DNA of 64,000 nucleotides. Source: Pseudomonas sp. BMS12 (GTDB taxonomy: Bacteria > Pseudomonadota > Gammaproteobacteria > Pseudomonadales > Pseudomonadaceae). Below are positions 20,577 to 29,347 of this stretch, piece by piece (within the stretch, counting starts at the first letter, position 1; the number at the start of each line of letters is the position of its first letter). Both the position numbers and the translations under genes were made by a program. The DNA lies in contig NZ_LSOF01000015.1 of the NCBI RefSeq assembly GCF_001592875.1, positions 1 through 64,000 on the forward strand. Direction: 5' to 3'. A model generated the notes under the pieces. It saw only the letters and a program-made list of their open reading frames with translations. It was not told the origin of the DNA and did no database searches.

Positions 20577-20675
20577 GCAAACAGCAGAATTTTGCGGGGA
20601 GGGTGAGGTGCTGTCTGTCCCTCAACCGAGGGACAGGGTGGAGGTTTTCTCGTTAGAGACCCTCCTGCTGTTTGC
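20577..20675 (-). promoter_or_regulatory. Layered stem-loop leader of the autotransporter mRNA
   Basis: Three nested pairings lie just upstream of the autotransporter start: an outer 11-bp stem (GCAAACAGCAG 20577-20587 with 20665-20675), a middle 7-bp stem (GGAGGGT 20598-20604 with ACCCTCC 20659-20665, sharing one base with the outer arm), and a perfect 9-bp apical hairpin (20615-20623 with 20628-20636, loop of 4). A structured 5' leader is likely; its function is unknown. Confidence 0.5.
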
Positions 20676-20842
20676 TGGAGGCGACACTCATATGGTGCTA
20701 GCCACGCGCCGCTTAACCCTGGCAGCAGGAAGTGGGCGCACGTTTGTTGCCTTGACTTGTCTGTCCCCCGCTTTAGCGACAAGCTTGCGGCTTTCAGGAC
20801 GTATTTCGGCGCAGTGAGCGGTGCCGCACACAGGAAAACGGA

Positions 20843-21499
20843 ATGATTGGCGTGGTGCTGGTGGAGGACGATCCACTGTTTCGCGAGTCGGTGCGTGGGG
20901 CGTTGGCGCGGGTTGATGATGTGGTTCTGCAGGCTGAGGCGGTAACCCTGGCGCAGGGCCTGGCTCTGCTCGACGGCCCTGCGGCCGAGGTGTTGCTGGT
21001 GGACCTCGGCCTGCCGGATGGCTCCGGCATCGAGATGATCCGCGCCACCCGCCAGGCCTGGCCGGATTGTGCGGTGATGGTCGCCACCCTGTTTGGTGAT
21101 GAGGAGCGGGTGTTCGCCTCTCTGCAGGCCGGCGCCAGCGGTTATCTGCTCAAGGATTCGCTGGCCAGCGGCATCGTCGATGAAGTTCGCACGCTGCATG
21201 CCGGTGGCAGCCCGATCAGCCCGATGATCGCCCGGCGCCTGTTGCGTCACTTTCAACCACCGGCTGCGCAGGCCAACGAGCCTTCTGCAGTGGAATTGTC
21301 GCCCCGTGAGCTGCAGGTGCTGGAGCAGATCACTCGGGGCTACTCGGCGGCGGAAATTGCCGAGTTGCTGCAGGTGTCGCCCTGGACGGTGCAGACCTAT
21401 GTGCGCCGCGTGTATGAAAAGCTCGGCGTGCGTTCCAAGGCGGCTGCGGTGGGTGAGGCCTTTCGTCTGGGGTTGGTTGCCATGGACTCGTCACAGTGA
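20843..21499 (+). CDS. NarL/LuxR-type response regulator
   Basis: 218 aa. Receiver domain with acidic pocket VEDD (residues 7-10), phosphoacceptor Asp54 in VLLVDLGLPDGSG and Lys in YLLKDS; then a LuxR-type helix-turn-helix (ELSPRELQVLEQITRGYSAAEIAELL, WTVQTYVRRVYEKLGVRSK). Its GTGA overlap with the histidine kinase gene shows they form one pair. The gene points away from the autotransporter gene, 307 bases between starts, so control of that gene is plausible but unproven. Confidence 0.9.
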   Translation: MIGVVLVEDDPLFRESVRGALARVDDVVLQAEAVTLAQGLALLDGPAAEVLLVDLGLPDGSGIEMIRATRQAWPDCAVMVATLFGDEERVFASLQAGASGYLLKDSLASGIVDEVRTLHAGGSPISPMIARRLLRHFQPPAAQANEPSAVELSPRELQVLEQITRGYSAAEIAELLQVSPWTVQTYVRRVYEKLGVRSKAAAVGEAFRLGLVAMDSSQ

Positions 21500-23373
21500 G
21501 GGGATGGTTCGCCCTGTGCCTGCTGCTGTTAAGCGCCCAGGTCGCGGCGCAGCCGGTACATGCGCAGGAGGTGGAGAGCTTTACCCTGACCGCGCCTGCC
21601 GCAGAGTTTCTGGCGCCGCCTGCTCATCAGCAGATGTCGCCGGGTACGTGGCAGCGGGTGTCTTTGCCGCATGTAAGCGAGCCGCGTGGCCTGGAGCCCG
21701 ATACCCATCAGGGTATTCGCACGACTTACTACCGCTTGCCGGTACCGGCTTCCGCCGAGCCGCTTTTCTTCTACCTGCCGCGCTGGCAGACCGTCGGCCA
21801 ACTGGCCCTGTATGGCGATGGCAGATTGCTCTGGCGCTCCACGGGGGATCGTGTCTGGAACGGTTTCAACACCCCATTGTGGTTGGCTCTAGACGCTCTC
21901 GATGGGCAGCCCAGGCCCAGGGAGCTGCTGCTGCGTATGGACAGCCTGGCGGGCCTGGGCGGCGGGATTTCCAGTCTTTGGCTGGGTACTGAAGCCGAAC
22001 TGCTGGGCTCTTACCGTCTGCGGCTGATCGCCCAGGTGTGGCTGCCGGCGGCCATCGGCGTTGCGGTGCTGGCGCTGGGTGTTTTTGCGCTGGGCGTATG
22101 GAGCCGGCGCCGACACGAGCCGATCTACATCCTGTTCTTCGTGGCGGCGGTGTTCTATTGCCTGCGTATCCTGCATTTTCTCGGGCCGCTGGATACCCGC
22201 TTGCTGTCGGCGGACTGGTTCGGCTGGATCACCATCAACTCCATCGGCTGGTTGGTGTCGATCAACCAACTGTTCACCTTGCGTCTGTGTGCCCGTCGCG
22301 TGCGCTGGCTGGAGTTCGGGCTGGTTGGCTTCATGCTCGCCTCGACCCTGTTGACCCTGCCGCTGTGGCAGTCGGCAGAGAGCATCGCGGCACTGGCTTC
22401 GCTCTGCTATATGGGCGGTGGTCTGATGTTCCTGCTGTCCATCCCTGTGGTGATTGGTGCAGCCCGGCGCAGTGTGTCCTGGCTGGCGAGAATGCTGGCC
22501 TGGGGCAGCTTGCTGGGCGTGCTGTTTTCGGTGCACGACATACTGATGCAGAACTACCGCCTAAGCCTGGACAGCCTGTATTTGCTGCCTTACTGGCAGA
22601 TCGGCTTCTGCCTGCTGTTCTGCATGGTGCTCGGACAGCGCTACCTGGCCAGCATCCAGGGGCTGGAGCGCAGTCACGAGCTGCTGGCCCTGCGTTTGGC
22701 GGAGCGTGAAGCGGAGCTGGAAGAGAGCCACCAGCAACTGCGTGAGGTCGAGCGGCGCGAAGTACTGGCCGGTGAGCGCCAGCGCCTGATGCAGGACATG
22801 CACGATGGTCTGGGCGCTTCGCTGGTGGGGGCGTTGCAAGTGGTAAAACGCGGCGAGCTGGAAGCCGAGCGCATCGAACAGGTGCTGCGCGATTGTCTCG
22901 ATGACATGCGCCTGGCCATCGATACGCTGGAGCCGCAGGGCAAGGACTTGAACCTGCTTCTGGCCACTTTGCGCTATCGCCTCGGACCACGCCTGGAGGC
23001 GGCCGGTATCAAACTGTTATGGCGGGTAGATGACTTGCCGGAGCTGAGCTGGTTGTCGCCCGACAGTGCTCTGCATGTCATTCGCATCATTCAGGAAGCC
23101 CTGACCAATATCATCAAGCATGCTGGTGCCAGTCAGGTGCGGCTGTCGGCCACGTCTGACGGGCAGGCGGTGCAGCTGCAGGTGCTGGACGATGGTCGTG
23201 GCATGCCTGCCGTGGTTTCTTCATCGACGGGGCGTGGTCTTGGCAATATCCGCTCTCGGACCGCCGCCCTCGGCGGAGCTGTGTCCTGGTCGACTGGCGG
23301 ATCTGCTGTCGGTACCTGCGTGACTGTGCAGCTACCGATCAGCAGAGAGCAACCTTCACTTGGTGACAGTTGA
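21496..23373 (+). CDS. Membrane sensor histidine kinase (NarX/DesK class)
   Basis: 625 aa, GTG start overlapping the regulator stop. A signal peptide (WFALCLLLLSAQVAAQ) and a periplasmic domain of about 160 residues precede roughly seven membrane helices, the 7TMR-DISM layout associated with sensing of extracellular, often carbohydrate-like, ligands. A short coiled coil leads to the HisKA_3 box GERQRLMQDMHDGLGASL with His436, then a HATPase with N box IIQEALTNIIKHAGA and G1 box DDGRGMP. It should phosphorylate the NarL-type regulator before it. Its 3' end overlaps the opposing antiporter gene by 18 bases. Confidence 0.88.
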   Translation: MRGWFALCLLLLSAQVAAQPVHAQEVESFTLTAPAAEFLAPPAHQQMSPGTWQRVSLPHVSEPRGLEPDTHQGIRTTYYRLPVPASAEPLFFYLPRWQTVGQLALYGDGRLLWRSTGDRVWNGFNTPLWLALDALDGQPRPRELLLRMDSLAGLGGGISSLWLGTEAELLGSYRLRLIAQVWLPAAIGVAVLALGVFALGVWSRRRHEPIYILFFVAAVFYCLRILHFLGPLDTRLLSADWFGWITINSIGWLVSINQLFTLRLCARRVRWLEFGLVGFMLASTLLTLPLWQSAESIAALASLCYMGGGLMFLLSIPVVIGAARRSVSWLARMLAWGSLLGVLFSVHDILMQNYRLSLDSLYLLPYWQIGFCLLFCMVLGQRYLASIQGLERSHELLALRLAEREAELEESHQQLREVERREVLAGERQRLMQDMHDGLGASLVGALQVVKRGELEAERIEQVLRDCLDDMRLAIDTLEPQGKDLNLLLATLRYRLGPRLEAAGIKLLWRVDDLPELSWLSPDSALHVIRIIQEALTNIIKHAGASQVRLSATSDGQAVQLQVLDDGRGMPAVVSSSTGRGLGNIRSRTAALGGAVSWSTGGSAVGTCVTVQLPISREQPSLGDS

Positions 23374-24606
23374 GGCTGGATATACCCAGCGCACCAGGCT
23401 GCCGATGGACAGACCCTGCAGCAGGATCGACACCAGCACGATGATGTAGGTGATGCCCAGCAACAGGTCGCGTTCGCCGCCCGCAGGCAATGACAGCGCC
23501 AGGGCCACCGAGATACCACCGCGCAGGCCGCCCCAGGTGAGGATGCGCGTGGTGCCGTTCTGTATGTTGCGGCCGCCCTTGCGCAGCAGGGCAACGGCCG
23601 GCGCCACCGTGCACCAGCGTGACACCAGCACGGCGCCGCCGAGGGTGAAGGCGGCCACTAGGTGCAGCCAGGTCAGCGGCACCAACAGCAGTTCCAGGCC
23701 GATCAGGGCAAACAGCAGGGCGTTGAGCATTTCATCGATCAACTCCCAGAACTTGTCCACGTAGCGGCGCGTTTCGTCGGACATGGCGTGGTTGCGGCCG
23801 TGGTTGCCGATGATCAGGCCGGCGACGACCATGGCGATTGGCCCGGACACGTGCAGGTGGGTGGCCAGTGCGGAGCCGCCGAGGACCAGAGCCAGGGTCA
23901 GCATGACCTCGATCTGGTACTGATCGATGCTGCGCAGCATGGCGAATACCACTACGCCGAGCGCGGCGCCAAAGACCAGGCCGCCAATCGCCTCATGCAC
24001 GAACATCCAGCCAATGGCGCTGGCCTCCGGTGTGCTGCCCAGTTGCAGGATGCCCAGCAGGATGGCGAACACCACCACTGCGGTGCCGTCGTTGAACAGC
24101 GACTCGCCGACTATGGTGGTAGCCAGGGGCTTGGGTGCACCGGCGGACTTGAGAATGCCGAGCACCGCAATGGGGTCGGTGGGCGAGATCAGGGCGCCGA
24201 ATAGCAGGCAATAAAGGAAGTCCACCTGCCAGCCGAACAGGGCGAAGGTGTAGTAGCTGAGCGTAGCGATCAGCGCGGTGGACAGCAGTACGCCGAAGGT
24301 GGCCAGCAGACCGATTGGCCACTTGTAGTCGCGTAGGTCGCGCAGATCCACATGTAGCGCGCCAGCGAACAGCAAGGCCGGGAGGAACCAGGTCATCAGT
24401 ACTTCGGAGAAATCGATGCGTCGGATCAGTTCCTGAGACTCATGCTCCAACACCGGGTAACCAAGCTCCGAAAAACCCAGGGCGATGGCCGAGAACAGCA
24501 GTGCGGTGGCCATGATGCCGATGGTTGGGGGCAGGCGGATGAAGCGATAGTTGGCGTAGGTTAGCAGTGAAGTGAAGACGATGAAGGCGGCGGCGAGGTC
24601 AAGCAT
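23356..24606 (-). CDS. Cation:proton antiporter, CPA1 (NhaP-like) family
   Basis: 416 aa, about 12 membrane helices. The signature FGALISPTDPIAVLGILK (ion-binding Asp in the SPTDP motif) and GESLFNDGTAVVVF are typical of CPA1 Na+(K+)/H+ antiporters. No cytoplasmic regulatory tail is present, so this is a short NhaP-type protein. It likely exports Na+ or other monovalent cations in exchange for protons and helps control pH and salt. Its C-terminal codons overlap the histidine kinase gene on the other strand. Confidence 0.88.
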   Translation of the reverse strand: MLDLAAAFIVFTSLLTYANYRFIRLPPTIGIMATALLFSAIALGFSELGYPVLEHESQELIRRIDFSEVLMTWFLPALLFAGALHVDLRDLRDYKWPIGLLATFGVLLSTALIATLSYYTFALFGWQVDFLYCLLFGALISPTDPIAVLGILKSAGAPKPLATTIVGESLFNDGTAVVVFAILLGILQLGSTPEASAIGWMFVHEAIGGLVFGAALGVVVFAMLRSIDQYQIEVMLTLALVLGGSALATHLHVSGPIAMVVAGLIIGNHGRNHAMSDETRRYVDKFWELIDEMLNALLFALIGLELLLVPLTWLHLVAAFTLGGAVLVSRWCTVAPAVALLRKGGRNIQNGTTRILTWGGLRGGISVALALSLPAGGERDLLLGITYIIVLVSILLQGLSIGSLVRWVYPASTVTK

Positions 24607-25105
24607 GCGAAGTCCTTTTCCTTGGGCGGGCGGTGCGCGCGCAGAGCATACGGAAAGTCGCCCTGCAGAACCAATCGACTACCCTGGGCTGTGATCCGTG
24701 ACCTCTTCTGGCGGCCGCGGCGGGTCTGGTTTTGTGCAGCATTCCTGACATTTTGTTGAGTATCGAAAACAGTCAACCGGGCAAGCGACAGTAAGCTGTC
24801 AATAGGCGGCAATTTTTCATTGATATCGTGCCTTCATGGTCCTAAAGTTCGCGCCCGAACGTCCATGCTGGCAACGATCCATCCGGCTCAAGTACTGACG
24901 ACGAGAGGTTGCCGAGTGCCTATCCTGTTTGGCGGGTACTCGATGATTCTCGGCGACATGCCTTGGGAAGTAGGCGAACCAAAGTGGGGAAACTGATCAG
25001 ACGTTCCGGCCCTCCACGGCCACCCCCGACGCGTAGTTGAACCTGTGGCTGGTTCAGCTGCCCGAATAACTGTGTTCCTGGTTTTGCCCAATGGGAGTCC
25101 CACGC
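24607..25105 (+). promoter_or_regulatory. Long leader region before speC
   Basis: About 500 bases without a convincing gene, between the start of the antiporter gene and speC, so it must hold both promoters. Within it: a possible 20-codon reading frame at 24836-24898 (starts MVLKFAPERP, ends SIRLKY then TGA); a pairing GCCGAG 24911-24916 with CTCGGC 24949-24954; an alternative pairing CGAGT 24913-24917 with ACTCG 24938-24942 that shares the same left arm; and a GAACC/GGTTC hairpin at 25039-25055. The mutually exclusive pairings and the small frame hint at a regulatory leader for ornithine decarboxylase. No known riboswitch was recognised. Confidence 0.4.
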
Positions 25106-26269
25106 ATGTCGATCAAGGTCGAAGACTATTTCGCACCCGCCACTTTCCAGCGCATGAAGGCGCTTGCCGATCAGGAGGAAACCCCCTTCGTGGTGATCGA
25201 CAAGCAGACCATTTCCGATGCCTATGATCAGCTCGGCAATTGCTTCCCCTTCGCCAAGATCTACTACGCGGTGAAGGCTAACCCCGCCATTGAGATCACC
25301 GAGTTGCTGCGCGACAAGGGCTCGAACTTCGACATCGCCTCGATCTACGAGCTGGACAAGGTGATGAGCGCCGGCGTCGGCCCGGAGCGCATCAGCTACG
25401 GCAACACCATCAAGAAGGCGCGTGATATTCGCTACTTCTACGAGAAGGGCGTGCGCCTGTTCTCCACCGACTCCGAAGCGGACCTGCGCAACATCGCCAA
25501 GGCTGCGCCGGGCTCGAAGATCTATGTGCGCATCCTCACCGAAGGTTCCACCTCGGCCGACTGGCCGCTGAGCCGCAAGTTCGGTTGCAACCCGGACATG
25601 GCCCTGGATCTGCTGGTTCTAGCCAAACAGCTGGGTCTGGTGCCTTACGGCATCTCCTTCCACGTTGGCTCGCAGCAGCGCGACATCGACGTCTGGGATG
25701 CCGCCATCGCCAAGGTCAAGGTGATCTTCGAGCGCCTCAAGGAAGAAGACGGCATCACCCTGCAGATGATCAACATGGGCGGTGGCTTCCCGGCCAACTA
25801 CATCCAGCGCACCAATGATCTGGAGACCTACGCCGAGGAAATCACCCGCTTCCTGAAAGAGGACTTCGGTGACGAGCTGCCGGAAATCATCCTCGAACCG
25901 GGCCGCTCGCTGATCGCCAACGCCGGTATCCTGGTCAGCGAAGTGGTGCTGGTCGCGCGCAAGTCGCGTACCGCTGTGGAACGCTGGGTCTACACCGACG
26001 TGGGCAAGTTCAGCGGCCTGATCGAAACCATGGACGAGGCCATCAAGTTCCCCATCTGGACCGAGAAGAAGGGCGAGATGGAAGAGGTGGTGATCGCCGG
26101 CCCGACCTGCGACAGCGCCGACATCATGTACGAGAACTACAAGTACGGCCTGCCGCTCAACCTGGCCGCCGAAGACCGCCTGTACTGGCTGTCCACCGGC
26201 GCCTATACCACCAGCTACAGTGCGGTGGAGTTCAACGGCTTCCCGCCGCTGAAGGCGTTCTATATCTGA
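25106..26269 (+). CDS. speC: Ornithine decarboxylase (PLP fold III, short type)
   Basis: 387 aa. This alanine-racemase-fold decarboxylase forms putrescine from ornithine. PLP Lys57 is in KIYYAVKANP, the phosphate-binding glycines in NMGGGFPANY, EPGRSLIANAG follows, and the active-site Cys335 lies in GPTCDSADIM. It is the eukaryote-like short form found in Pseudomonas, not the 700-aa E. coli SpeC. The ATG at 25106 gives the conserved MSIKVEDYF; an earlier in-frame ATG has no similarity. Some relatives also accept lysine. A terminator follows 18 bases after the stop. Confidence 0.93.
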   Translation: MSIKVEDYFAPATFQRMKALADQEETPFVVIDKQTISDAYDQLGNCFPFAKIYYAVKANPAIEITELLRDKGSNFDIASIYELDKVMSAGVGPERISYGNTIKKARDIRYFYEKGVRLFSTDSEADLRNIAKAAPGSKIYVRILTEGSTSADWPLSRKFGCNPDMALDLLVLAKQLGLVPYGISFHVGSQQRDIDVWDAAIAKVKVIFERLKEEDGITLQMINMGGGFPANYIQRTNDLETYAEEITRFLKEDFGDELPEIILEPGRSLIANAGILVSEVVLVARKSRTAVERWVYTDVGKFSGLIETMDEAIKFPIWTEKKGEMEEVVIAGPTCDSADIMYENYKYGLPLNLAAEDRLYWLSTGAYTTSYSAVEFNGFPPLKAFYI

Positions 26270-26285
26270 GTCGATGCGCTGCAGA

Positions 26286-26313
26286 CAAACCCCGCTCCGG
26301 CGGGGTTTTGTTT
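26286..26313 (+). terminator. Intrinsic terminator of speC
   Basis: Stem AAACCCCG / CGGGGTTT (26287-26294 with 26301-26308), 6-base loop, followed by T-rich TGTTTG. It starts 17 bases after the speC stop codon. Confidence 0.88.
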
Positions 26314-26365
26314 GTATGTGCAGCTGGTTTCTAATGGTGCGGCCACCAGCACAAGGAGAGGGCGT

Positions 26366-26893
26366 ATGCAGGATCGACGTTATGCAACACCAGGGGCAGA
26401 GCTGGAAGGTTCGCCAGCCGGGACTCGTCAGGGGCCGGTCGGCTTGGGTGGCTGGCTGATTCTGGTGGTTCTGGGCCTGGTCATCAGCCCGCTGCGTATC
26501 GGCCACCTGCTGCTCACCAGCTATTTTCCAATGTTCACCGATGGCACCTGGCAGTACCTGACCGAGGTCGGCTCTCCTGGCTATCACCCGCTTTGGGCGC
26601 CGGTGATGGTGTTCGAGGTGACAGGCAACCTTCTGCTGATTGCGCTTGCGGCAGTCACTCTGGTCTGCTTCTTCCTCAGGTCCAGATACACCCCGCGCCT
26701 GGCCATCGGTTGGTATGCCTTCGCGGCGATCTTCGTGACGATCGATTTTTTCGTTGCCGATCTCATTCCGGCTGTGGCGGCCGAGGATGATGCGGAGAGC
26801 CTGAAGGAGATGCTGCGTTCGTTGATTGCCGCGCTGATCTGGATACCTTACTTCCTGGTATCCGCCCGGGTCAGGAATACCTTCGTCCGCTGA
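26366..26893 (+). CDS. DUF2569 family membrane protein
   Basis: 175 aa with four predicted membrane helices. The motif [20 protein letters not shown] is the hallmark opening helix of DUF2569, and the usual acidic loop ([19 protein letters not shown]) closes the protein. Function of the family is unknown. The start at 26366 has AAGGAGAG 6 bases upstream; longer frames have no support. It lies between the speC terminator and pxpA, 25 bases before pxpA, and may be co-transcribed with pxpABC. Confidence 0.8.
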   Translation: MQDRRYATPGAELEGSPAGTRQGPVGLGGWLILVVLGLVISPLRIGHLLLTSYFPMFTDGTWQYLTEVGSPGYHPLWAPVMVFEVTGNLLLIALAAVTLVCFFLRSRYTPRLAIGWYAFAAIFVTIDFFVADLIPAVAAEDDAESLKEMLRSLIAALIWIPYFLVSARVRNTFVR

Positions 26894-26918
26894 CAGGCTT
26901 TGCGACCATACTGATGCG

Positions 26919-27662
26919 ATGAACAGAATTCTTCTCAACTGCGACATGGGCGAAGGCTACGGTGCCTGGCGCATGGGCGACGACGAGCACGCCATGCCGC
27001 TGATCGATCAGGCCAACCTGGCCTGCGGTTTCCATGCCGGTGACCCGCTGATCATGCGCCGCAGCGTGGCCCTGGCCATGCAGCATGACGTGGCCATCGG
27101 TGCCCATCCGTCCTATCCCGATCTGCAGGGTTTCGGTCGCCGCCATCTGAGCTGTAGCCCGGAGGAGGTCACCGCCCTGGTGCTGTACCAGCTCGGTGCG
27201 CTGGACGCCTTCTGTCGCGCGGCCGGTACCCAGGTCGCCTACGTCAAGCCACATGGCGCTCTGTACAACGACCTGGTGCGCGACGATGCCTTGTTCGTCG
27301 CCGTGCTCGAAGCCTGCGCGAGCTATCGCCGGGGGCTGCCGCTGATGGTGCTGGCCCTGGCCGATAATTCGCGCGAACGGCGCCTGGCCGAGGCGGCCGG
27401 CGTGCCGCTGTTGTTCGAGGCCTTCGCCGACCGCGCCTACCAGGCCGACGGCCAGCTGGCGCCGCGGCGCCTGGCTGGCGCCGTGCATCATGAGCCTGCG
27501 CGCATTCTCGACCAGGCGCTGGCCATCGCCCGTGGCAAGCCCTTCGCCGATCTCGACGGCAAGCCGCTGCAATTGCGGGCCGACAGCCTCTGCGTGCATG
27601 GCGACAATGCCGAGTCGCTGGCGGTGCTGCGCAGGTTGCGAGCGCAACTGGACAGCCTGTGA
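26919..27662 (+). CDS. pxpA: 5-oxoprolinase subunit A (LamB/YcsF family)
   Basis: 247 aa. The opening [19 protein letters not shown] and the motifs [30 protein letters not shown] and [10 protein letters not shown] are typical of LamB/YcsF proteins. With PxpB and PxpC it opens 5-oxoproline (pyroglutamate) to glutamate using ATP, which removes a damage product of glutamine and glutathione. The three genes lie in order pxpA-pxpB-pxpC with overlapping ends. Length matches the family (about 245-255 aa). Confidence 0.93.
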   Translation: MNRILLNCDMGEGYGAWRMGDDEHAMPLIDQANLACGFHAGDPLIMRRSVALAMQHDVAIGAHPSYPDLQGFGRRHLSCSPEEVTALVLYQLGALDAFCRAAGTQVAYVKPHGALYNDLVRDDALFVAVLEACASYRRGLPLMVLALADNSRERRLAEAAGVPLLFEAFADRAYQADGQLAPRRLAGAVHHEPARILDQALAIARGKPFADLDGKPLQLRADSLCVHGDNAESLAVLRRLRAQLDSL

Positions 27663-28333
27663 TCCGCTTCGAACCGGTCGGGGTCGAGGCCCTGTTGCTG
27701 GTACTGGCCGAGCAACCCGATGCCGGCTTGCCGCTGCGCATCGCCCGCCTGGCCGAGCGCATCCGCGCAGAGCTGGGGCCGTTGCTCGGCGATTTGGTGC
27801 CGGGCTGGACCAGCCTGCTCCTGCATTACGACCTGTTGCACACCGATCATCTGCAATTGGCCGAGCGTTTGGCGCCATTGCTGCAGGACTGGTTGGTGGA
27901 GCCGGCGGGTGAGGGCGGCGGGCAGCTGCATCAAATCCCGGTGTGGTATGCCGGGGCGGACCTGGGGGCGGTGGCGCAAGCCTGCGGTATCTCGGTCGAG
28001 CGGGTGGTCGAGCTGCACAGCGGCGTGGAATACCGGGTCGGCGCCATCGGCTTCGCCCCCGGCTTTGCCTATCTGGGTGAGCTGCCCGCAGCCTTGATCC
28101 TGCCGCGGCTGGCAACGCCGCGTACAGCGGTTGCGGCGGGCAGCCTGGCCATTGCCGAGCGACAGACGGCCATCTATCCACAGGCTTCGCCCGGTGGCTG
28201 GCACCTGCTCGGTCTGTGCCCCTGGCGGCTGTTCGATGCCGGGCGTATTCCACCCTGTCCGTTGGCGCTGGGCGACCGGGTACGTTTTGTCCCTGTCGAT
28301 GAGGCGCGCTATCGCGCCGAGGCCGCCAATTGA
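27659..28333 (+). CDS. pxpB: 5-oxoprolinase subunit B
   Basis: 224 aa. KipI / allophanate hydrolase subunit 1 fold: the conserved segment [20 protein letters not shown], then [19 protein letters not shown] and the [22 protein letters not shown] ending. It starts with GTG, whose last two bases are in the TGA of pxpA (GTGA overlap), so translation is coupled. It forms the ATP-dependent part of 5-oxoprolinase with PxpC; earlier databases call it an inhibitor of KinA by homology to B. subtilis KipI. Confidence 0.92.
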   Translation: MIRFEPVGVEALLLVLAEQPDAGLPLRIARLAERIRAELGPLLGDLVPGWTSLLLHYDLLHTDHLQLAERLAPLLQDWLVEPAGEGGGQLHQIPVWYAGADLGAVAQACGISVERVVELHSGVEYRVGAIGFAPGFAYLGELPAALILPRLATPRTAVAAGSLAIAERQTAIYPQASPGGWHLLGLCPWRLFDAGRIPPCPLALGDRVRFVPVDEARYRAEAAN

Positions 28334-29253
28334 ACGGTCTGCGGGTGCTCAAGCCTGGCCCTTTGAGTCTGCTGCAGGACGGCGGGCGGCATGGCTGGCA
28401 GCACCTGGGGGTGTCACCCAGCGGTCCGCTGGACTGGCACGCCGCCGCCTGGGCCAATCGCCTGTTGAACAATGCGTGGGGAGCGCCGTTGCTGGAGACC
28501 GCCCTGGGCGGCCTGGAGCTGGAAAGTACCCTGGATACCTGGCTGGCGCTGACTGGCGCGGATGCTTCGATTCATCTGGATGGTATTCCCGTGATGCCCT
28601 GGTCGCGCTTCTTCGTGCGCGCCGGGCAGCGTCTGCAGATAGGTTTTGCCCGTAGCGGACAGCGTATCTATCTGGCTGCCGCCGGTGGTTTTAACGCGCC
28701 GCAGGTGCTGGGCAGTGTCTGCAGTCAGGTGCGTGAAGGCCTGGGTGGGCTCGATGGGCGGGGGCTCGCCCTGGCCGAGGGTGATCTGCTCGCGTGCCAG
28801 CCTGGCTATTTCGACCGTGGGGGCAGTGTGCCCTGGCGCTATCACGCGGATTACCGGGCCCTGCCGTTGCTGCGGGTCATCACGGGTGGTGATGCGGTGG
28901 AGTTCGTGGCCGGGGAGTTGGAGTCCTTTTTCGCTCAGCACTGGTTGCTCGATACGCAGAGCGACCGCATGGGCGCGCGCCTGCAGGGCGAGCCGCTGCA
29001 AGCGCCCAGGCGCGAGTGGTCGCAGGGCGTGGCGCGCGGCTGCATCCAGGTGCCGGCGGACGGCCAGCCAATCATTCTGCAGGCCGATCGCCAGACCATG
29101 GGCGGGTATCCCGTTCTGGGGTGGCTGCATCCGCTGGATCAGTGGCGCCTGGCTCAGTGCGCGCCGCGCCAGCGGCTGAGGTTCACCCAGGTCAGCGTCA
29201 GCGACGCCCAGGCCGAGCTGCGCGAGTTCTATCGGTTCTTCGGCCGGACATGA
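28330..29253 (+). CDS. pxpC: 5-oxoprolinase subunit C
   Basis: 307 aa. KipA / biotin-dependent carboxyltransferase-like domain: start LRVLKPGPLSLLQDGGRHGWQHLGVSPSG with MDWHAA-like DWHAAAWANRLL next, and a C-terminal IILQADRQTMGGYPVLGWL motif. It begins with TTG overlapping the TGA of pxpB (TTGA), the second non-ATG coupled start in this operon. A long hairpin follows the stop at 29261-29294. Confidence 0.92.
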   Translation: MNGLRVLKPGPLSLLQDGGRHGWQHLGVSPSGPLDWHAAAWANRLLNNAWGAPLLETALGGLELESTLDTWLALTGADASIHLDGIPVMPWSRFFVRAGQRLQIGFARSGQRIYLAAAGGFNAPQVLGSVCSQVREGLGGLDGRGLALAEGDLLACQPGYFDRGGSVPWRYHADYRALPLLRVITGGDAVEFVAGELESFFAQHWLLDTQSDRMGARLQGEPLQAPRREWSQGVARGCIQVPADGQPIILQADRQTMGGYPVLGWLHPLDQWRLAQCAPRQRLRFTQVSVSDAQAELREFYRFFGRT

Positions 29254-29260
29254 GGCAGAA

Positions 29261-29294
29261 ATGCCGAAGGCGCCACATGGGCGCCTTCGGGCAT
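29261..29294. terminator. Long hairpin after pxpC
   Basis: Near-perfect 14-bp stem (ATGCCGAAGGCGCC at 29261-29274 with 29280-29294, one bulged G) and 5-base loop. It lies between convergent pxpC and the repeat-protein gene, seven bases after the pxpC stop. There is no T run, so termination is likely but not certain. Confidence 0.6.
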
Positions 29295-29347
29295 AGAGGT
29301 ACGCAGTCAACTTCTAGTGCGAGTGCCTCTCGTATCGCAGTTGTTAC

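Noticed and set aside
24607-25105. tRNA or known riboswitch in the speC upstream region
   Set aside because: No cloverleaf or TPsiC-like arm, and no match to riboswitch cores that I recognise; kept only as a candidate leader.
25619-26947. 442-codon minus-strand frame across speC and the DUF2569 gene
   Set aside because: Antisense to two recognised genes and crosses the speC terminator.
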